Source of the DNA: Prorocentrum cordatum
Taxonomy: Eukaryota; Sar; Dinophyceae; Prorocentrales; Prorocentraceae
Assembly: GCA_963575745.1 (NCBI GenBank)
Contig: CAUYUJ010019259.1
Coordinates: 551,589 to 615,588 of the forward strand
Reading direction: 5' to 3'
Length of the DNA stretch: 64,000 nt
Shown here: positions 59,130-64,000 of the stretch, piece after piece
How positions within the stretch are numbered: position 1 is the first letter of the stretch
Layout: every line of letters begins with the position of its first letter
The notes under the pieces: model-generated
Databases searched by the model: none
Told to the model about the DNA's origin: nothing
What the model saw: the letters and a program-made list of their open reading frames with translations, nothing else
Program-made: the position numbers and the translations under genes

Positions 59130-59292
59130 GATCGCGTTTTGCTTCCCATGTTTTTCTTTCTTCTAGGGAATCGACAACTCGTTGCGTCGGTGTGTTTTTG
59201 CCCTCCAGAGAGATGGGCACGGACAAAAAAGGGGACGATGCCCGGAAACAATTGTTGTCCAAAAGCCAGCAGCGGGCGCAGTTGGGCAGGCC
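59130..59292 (-). mobile_element. Degraded pieces of family E (minus strand) and family F
   Basis: On the minus strand 59215-59165 reads TCTGGAGGGCAAAAACACAC then CGACGCAAC and GTTGTCGATTCCCTAG, a diverged family E left half. 59212-59292 (GATGGGCACGG ... ACGATGCCCGG ... CAGTTGGGCAGGC) is a partial family F. Confidence 0.4.
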
Positions 59293-59452
59293 CCCCCATG
59301 GAGTAGATCTTGGCTGTTTCGTGGCGCCTGCTTCGAGCGGGTGGGGTCTCCCCCAGAGGCAGCACTCTTGCAAACAGTCGCACTAAGCAGAGGTCTGGAG
59401 CCAGACCCCCCCCCTCCCCCTCCCTTTCCGCCCAATGTTGAAACGCCGAATG
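59262..59452 (+). repeat. Dispersed repeat H, copy 3 (uninterrupted)
   Basis: GGAGTAGATCTTGGCTGTTT, GCGCCTG-CTTCGAGCGG, GCACTAAGCAGAGGTCTGGA and GTTGAAACGCCGAATGAAG; carries the unoccupied family A site TGCTTCGA at 59329-59336. Confidence 0.7.
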
Positions 59453-59471
59453 AAGAAACGCCCACTTGTCC

Positions 59472-59682
59472 CGAAGGAGAAGAACGGCATAAACACAAAC
59501 TGTTGGCGCTCCGCGCGGGTTTCTTGGATCCGCGCCGGGCCTCCCTGGCGGCGCCTCCGGCGCCGCCCCTGGCACGCGCCGCGCGCCAGGGAGGGGGGTA
59601 CAGCGCAGATCAAAGAAATCCGCGCAGAGCGTCAAAGGTTCTATGGTTACGGCGTTTTGTCTTCTTGTACCCTTGTCGTCCA
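59472..59682. mobile_element. Family A inverted-repeat element, copy 5
   Basis: Left GAAGGAGAAGAACGGCATAA, right the complement of GTACAAGAAGACAAAACGCC. Core GGCGGCGCCTCCGGCGCCGC and CGCGCCGCGCGCCAGGG. CTTGTC occurs on both sides (59465-59470 and 59672-59677), a possible remnant of the target duplication. Lies next to repeat H. Confidence 0.75.
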
Positions 59683-60523
59683 TCTCGAGAGAGTGCGAGC
59701 TCATCAAGGGCGTTGAGATTCGGGGGGCGATCCGCAGGCATGGAGTGAGCGACTCTTCTTGTTTGTTCCGCACGGCTGGGTTCTTGCTGACAGACGTTGC
59801 GCCAGGATCGCGCAGGGTGGGGACGGTGTGGGTGGAGGCCGCTGGAAGAGAGGGCTTCTGAGAGGCGCGGGTGCTAGCAGGATGGGTGCCCTCCTCCTTC
59901 TCTGGTTCGGTCCAGCCAGGGGCAGGACTTCCGAACTCCCACCCTGCATAGCTCAATATTCCCGTCCTTAGCTTCATCCTTTTTTCTTGCCCCCCCGCCA
60001 CGCGTCCTCCTCGTTCTACTCCCTCGCAGTCGCCCTCGTCCTCCTCCTCCCTCCTCTTCCCTATTCTTCCCTCCTCTTCCTGCTCTTGACCCTTTGTCCC
60101 CCTCGCGATGATTGACTGTACCCCTTGTCGTCGTGCCCATCCTCTCGTCCTCGTCATTGTGTTTGTTCGTCGTCGTTGTATCCGTCGTCCTGGTCCCCTT
60201 CACCCATCTTAGTGGTCTTCGTAAGTCTCATTCGTCCTTTCCATGTTCTCAGGATCATTTCGCTGTTGCGTATCTCCGCGCTGCCTCTTGGGCAGATTTT
60301 GGTTCTGCTGGAGGCTTGAGGGGACCGCCTCGCACGTTCAATCTGCCAGCTCCAGCCGGTACTCAGCACGCTCAGCCAGCCCGACAGGTGTGGATTCTAA
60401 ATTGTCCTCCTTCCCCCACGTCGGACTAGCCTTTTGCCTCTTCGCTCTCGGTCCGGACTCGGTCTGTTGCTGTGGGCGCTTGACTGGATTGTCCTTGCCT
60501 TTGCCCTCGGCCACTGGCCTCAC
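59683..60523. other. Unassigned stretch
   Basis: Unique sequence, partly TCC/GTC-rich at 60000-60180. No gene supported. Confidence 0.35.
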
Positions 60524-60528
60524 TTTAC

Positions 60529-60700
60529 TCGGGGGTGGACGGAAATCCCACCCTGACACGTCGACCAGTGAATTGTCCATTTTCGGTTCTCGAGATGGCG
60601 CCGCGGCCGTCATTTTCCAGGCGTGCGCCTGCCAGATTTGGGCCCGAAGTAGTTTTCACTCAACCACAATTTTACTAGAGGGGTTTCTGCCCATCCCCGA
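60529..60700. mobile_element. Family K inverted-repeat element, copy 2
   Basis: 172 bp, the same length as copy 1, with ends TCGGGGGTGGACGGAAATCC and the complement of TCGGGGATGGGCAGAAACCC. Flanked by TTTAC at 60524-60528 and 60701-60705, an exact 5-bp target duplication. Confidence 0.85.
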
Positions 60701-60954
60701 TTTACTGCATCAGCAGCGGGCTGCTGGCTCGTCCGCTGCAGTCTTCCTAACTCCAGAGCCAGGCTGTGGAGGTGGAGCCCCCCCGCGCCGTTCCTGCCGG
60801 CTCGGTGCGCGAGCCGCGTGCCGGCCTCCGGCCTCGTGGCGGCTCGCGGGGCTGGCCGAAGGGCCGCCCGCCCCGCCCTCGCAGCTTTTTGGGCTGGCCG
60901 CCCGTTCGGAGGTGGTGCCCTGCGCGCTCCAGGTGGAGCCCCCCCCAAGAATCA

Positions 60955-61300
60955 TCCTCACCCTCCTCCTCGCCCTCCTCCTCCATTCCTCCTCCTCCTC
61001 CTCCTCCTCCTCCTCCGTCCTCCTCCTCCTCCTCCTCTCCCCCTCCTCCTCCTCCTCCTTCTTCCTCCTCCTCCTCCTCCTCCTCCTCCTCCTCCTCCCT
61101 CCTCGTCCTCCTCCTCCCCCCTCCTCCTCCCTCCTCCTCCTCCTCCTCCTCCTCCTCCTCCTCCTCCTCCTCTCCTCCTCCTCCTCCTCCTCCTCCTCCA
61201 TATCCTCCTCCTCCTTCCTCCATTCCTCCTCCTCCTCCTCCTTCTCCTCCTTCTCCTCCTCCTCCTCCTCCTCCATTCCTCCTCCATTCCTCCTCCCCTG
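60955..61300. repeat. (TCC)n tract
   Basis: About 345 bp of TCC with CATTCC and TTCTCC interruptions. Confidence 0.95.
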
Positions 61301-61444
61301 ACATCCGATTGCGCGGCCCCAGTCCCCAGAGGTCCCGGCCCCCCCGCCTTCCCCAGTCCCGACCATTTCCCCCGTGGGCGGTCTTTCGCTCCAGAACAAA
61401 TTGTGTTGGCCCTGGGGCCCGATGACCGGCACCAGACGCCAGAA

Positions 61445-61595
61445 TGAAGTCGGGGTTGTCCCTCTACAGGGGGATGATTCAAACATAGTTTTTAAAGATA
61501 GTCTGGGGACTATTTGCTGAATATTTTTGTTTTACAATCTTGGAGTATATTTGGAACATGTTTGGTGTTTCGTCGAACATCCCGCTGTACGGGGA
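61445..61595. mobile_element. Family B inverted-repeat element, copy 6
   Basis: 151 bp. Left TGAAGTCGGGGTTGTCCCTC then TACAGGGGGATG; the right arm is the complement of TCCCCGTACAGCGGGATG, lacking about a dozen terminal bases. Flanked by CGCCAGAA at 61437-61444 and 61596-61603, an exact 8-bp duplication. Confidence 0.75.
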
Positions 61596-61689
61596 CGCCA
61601 GAATCGAGGAGACGCGCATGGACTGAAAGAGCACATCGTCTGGGTCCCTCCGCCCTCCCTCCCTGCAGAGGCTCGCTTTTGCAACTCTT

Positions 61690-61830
61690 TGAGGCCCACC
61701 TGTCTGTTCGACTCAGAGTTCGACCCTAGCTCCACTCAAGTTGGACTAGAGTTTGATCCACGTCGGCGGATGTTCGACGCAGCGCCGACGCACGAGTGGA
61801 GCGCGTGGCTCCAAGACGGTCCCCAGCACG
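61690..61830 (+). repeat. Dispersed repeat M, copy 2
   Basis: Counterpart of 16630-16810; shares CTGTTCGAC, AGTTCGACCC, ACGAGTGGAGCG and GAGCATCCAA in order. Confidence 0.5.
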
Positions 61831-62195
61831 AGCATCCAACCCGCTGGGCCCTGCCCCTCGCCAGATCTGACAGGACGAGGGCCAGAGAGGAAGAGCAAAC
61901 AAGGCCCCCGACAGTCAGTTCACGTCGTGCAGTGCTGCTCTGCATCGAACGTGGAAACTCGCAAGCTCCTTCCCCGCGTGAAGGACGCAGGAGGAGGGGG
62001 ATGAGGCGGAGACGCCTCCTCCGCCGTCTGATTGAAGCCGTCGGCCGTGGGATAGGTGACCCCCGGCGACAAAGTGGCCCAGCAGCCTGGCGGCATGGCT
62101 CAGTCTCTTGGTTGAACTGGAACGTGTCCTCTGGCTACGCGCCCTGGCCCTCAGGGCACGGTTCGGTGTTGGTGCTGGCGTCGGTAATTCTGGCC
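61831..62195. other. Unassigned stretch
   Basis: Unique GC-rich sequence; nothing recognised. Confidence 0.35.
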
Positions 62196-62370
62196 TCCTA
62201 CATGGGGTTAGAGTAGATGGGGTCGGAGGACCTCGCCGCATCGCCGATACATCGCCGATTCGGCTCGATGTGCAGCCCGATTGGCTTCACGTCGATATCG
62301 CCGGTGCATCCCCGACGTCGACGATGCATCGGCCGTGCATCGCTGATGCATCGCAGATACATCGACGGGA
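62196..62370 (+). mobile_element. Family N inverted-repeat element, copy 2
   Basis: GGCCTCCTACATGGGGTTAG then AGTAGATGGGGTCGGAGGAC and a CGATGCATCG-rich interior. The far end runs into a (GGA)n tract, so this copy is truncated or overwritten there. Confidence 0.6.
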
Positions 62371-62805
62371 GGAGGAGGAGGAGGAGGAGGAGGAGGAGGA
62401 AAAGGAGGAGGACGAGGAGGAGGAGGACGAGGAGGAGGAGGAGGACGAGGACGAGAAAGACGAAGAGGCTGAGGAGGAGGAGGAGGCGGAGGAGGAGGAG
62501 GAGGCGTGGAGGAGGAGGAGGAGGAGGAGGAGGAGGAGGAGGAGGAGGAGGCGGAGGAGGCCGAGGAAGGAGGAAGAGAAGGAGGAGGAGGAGGAGGAGC
62601 AGGAGGGGAGGAGGAGGAGGACAGAGGAGGACGGAGGAGAACGGAGGAGGAGGCGGAGGAGGAGGAGGAGGAGGAGGAGGAGGAGGATGACAGAGGAGGA
62701 GGAGGAGGAGGAGGAGGAGGAGGCGGAGGAGGTGGAGGAGGAGCAGGAGGAGAACGGGAGAGGAGGAGGGGGACGGAGGAGGACGGAGGACGGAGGACGG
62801 AGGAA
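62368..62805. repeat. (GGA)n tract
   Basis: About 440 bp of GGA with GAC and GGC interruptions. Confidence 0.95.
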
Positions 62806-63231
62806 CTGCCCTGCAGCCCCTCCCTCACCACAGCCCCCCTCGCCGCGCGGCCCCCTCCCGCGGCAGGGCGACGCGGGCGGCCTCGGCGCGGCGCGGCCTG
62901 GCCGCCCCCCCGGCGCCGCAGCGCCGGCCGCGGTTGGGGCTGGGGCGGGGGGGGGGGCTGTTCCCGTTTCGGGCCGGACGAACGGGGGGGATTGGGAAAG
63001 GGGGTGGTATGTGGCATGCACGTGGTACAGTGGAGACCCATTCCAAGAAACACCCTGCTTGCCTCCAGGGTGCCCTGGGATTCTTCAGTTTCGATGAACT
63101 TGCCATGGAAAGCGTGACGTTCCCACACCAAAAATCAATGGACGTCCTGGGGTCTCAGGGCTGGGTTTCTGATGGAAGGAATCTTGTGGTCGGGCCCCTA
63201 CTGTATGATCGACAAGGGGGGCATTGGTAAA
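62806..63231. other. Unassigned stretch
   Basis: GC-rich then moderate-GC unique sequence without a recognisable gene. Confidence 0.35.
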
Positions 63232-63366
63232 TGGGGGTTGCGAAATCTGCTGCATGCAGCTGATTTCGGCTCCACCGAGGGGCCCAGTCCTCGATGCATG
63301 GCCGCCTCCGGTGCCAGGAGGCGCCGGGAGAATCAGCTACGTGAGCTGATTCTCAAACCCCCCCTT
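63232..63366. mobile_element. Foldback R
   Basis: GGGGGTTGCGAAATCTGCTG then CATGCAGCTGATTTC pairs with the complement of GGGGGGTTTGAGAATCAGCT then CACGTAGCTGATTCTC. About 135 bp with a GCCTCCGGTGCCAGGAGGC centre; one copy. Confidence 0.55.
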
Positions 63367-63419
63367 TGCTATCCCCCCCTTTCGCCCGGCCCGACCATTG
63401 TCGGACGGGTGGTAATGTT

Positions 63420-63540
63420 CGGCGGCGAGCAAAGGGGGGAAACGAGAAGGCGAAGGCCTTCTCAGAAGGCGTCGGGACGTGTCTCAGAAGCCCTCGCGCC
63501 TTCTGAGGGGGGTCTTCTGTTTCCGGGGGAAGCTTAGAAA
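63420..63540 (+). repeat. Dispersed repeat D, copy 4
   Basis: CGGCGGCGAGCAAAGGGGGG then GAAGGCCTTCTCAGAAGGCG and CGCCTTCTGAGGGGGGTCTT. Confidence 0.6.
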
Positions 63541-63604
63541 ACTATGGGGCCGTCCCCAGTTTTCGGGCGGGTGGCTATGGGGGTGACCCAACTGGAGGGC
63601 GAAT

Positions 63605-63783
63605 CGCAGAAGAGAAAACGGCATAGACATAAACCTTCCACGGTCCGCGCGGATTTCTTAGATCTGCGGCGCTTCCGGCGCCGTCCCTGGCGCGCGGAGC
63701 GCGCCAGGGAGGGAGGTCCGGCGCAGATCCAAGAAATCCGCGTGGACCGTCGAAAGTTTATGTTTATGCGGTTTTTGCTTCTA
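63605..63783. mobile_element. Family A inverted-repeat element, copy 6
   Basis: Left GCAGAAGAGAAAACGGCATA then GACATAAAC, right the complement of GTAGAAGCAAAAACCGCATA then AACATAAAC. Core GGTCCGCGCGGATTTCTTAG against its complement. With copy 5 it forms a subfamily with AGAAG-type ends. Confidence 0.75.
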
Positions 63784-63904
63784 CTGAAGATATGGGGACT
63801 GAGGGCCCCTGTAGGGCACTTTTCTTCACCCCCCCGTAGGCCACCCCCCATTACCACCCGCCCGACACTTGGAACTGCGCAGGGGTTGTATCCTGGGCGA
63901 TCGA

Positions 63905-64000
63905 CATGGGTACGGAAAGAATGGGTACGATGCCCTACAGCAGCTCCTTCTCATTTTGAACAGGACTCGGTGTCCGCGCCGCCGCGGACGCTGTGCACTG
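63905..64000. mobile_element. Family F inverted-repeat element, copy 3 (cut by window end)
   Basis: ACATGGGTACGGAAAGAATG then GGTACGATGCCCTACAG, then CATTTTGAACAGGACTCGGT as in copies 1 and 2. The right half lies outside the window. Confidence 0.7.

Overview
ORGANISM. The window reads as nuclear DNA of a dinoflagellate. The decisive evidence is three relics of the dinoflagellate spliced leader (22 nt, consensus D-CCGTAGCCATTTTGG followed by CTCAAG): 2791-2812 (with two further partial copies behind it), 26030-26051 (+) and 43980-44001 (-, exact match). Very low gene density, a tandemly duplicated gene, coding-like segments broken by long repeat-filled gaps, a decayed non-LTR retrotransposon with an FVDD reverse-transcriptase box, and GC-rich DNA full of (GGA)n/(TCC)n agree with this. 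I cannot fix the species; a Prorocentrum-like genome is only a guess. No rRNA, tRNA, CRISPR or organelle genes were seen.

LAYOUT. 1-6.6 kb: two tandem copies (period about 4.87 kb) of a unit ending in a membrane-anchored ATP-grasp-like gene; the second copy is nearly whole (exon 3863-5008, possible first exon 2875-3015 behind a spliced-leader relic). 7.7-9.6 kb: two exon-like pieces of one probable four-helix membrane protein around a repeat-filled gap. 9.6-26 kb: no convincing gene, but foldback elements, minisatellites (42-bp unit at 13.4-14.2 kb; about 13-bp G-rich unit at 20.1-20.8 kb) and microsatellites. 26.0-32.3 kb: a non-LTR retrotransposon with a spliced leader at its 5' end, an intact ORF1 (zinc finger plus coiled coil) and a broken ORF2 (endonuclease, reverse transcriptase, RNase H, Cys-rich tail). 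33-42 kb: nested foldback elements, a wrecked ORF1-like fragment (36.8-38.4 kb) and an 880-bp (GGA)n tract. 42.9-44.0 kb: an intronless 354-codon minus-strand ORF 36 nt downstream of an exact spliced leader, i.e. a retroposed cDNA. 46.6-48 kb: a 90-100 bp tandem repeat and about 950 bp of GT/GC alternation. 49-54 kb: more tandem arrays. 54-64 kb: the densest cluster of short inverted-repeat elements.

WHAT STANDS OUT. The window is dominated by several families of short (about 150-235 bp) non-autonomous inverted-repeat elements. For four families I can read both ends and the target-site duplication: family A (199 bp, ends TAGGGGAACA, 8-bp duplication, with unoccupied paralogous sites), family B (about 150-200 bp, ends near TTATGTCGGG, 8-bp duplication), family E (about 160 bp, ends TCAGGAGG/CCCCTTCA, 5-bp duplication) and family K (172 bp, ends TCGGGGGTGGAC, 5-bp duplication). 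The spliced-leader relics show that processed, trans-spliced transcripts, apparently including the retrotransposon's own, have been written back into this genome; at two of three relics a (TCC)n microsatellite abuts the leader in register with its first three bases.
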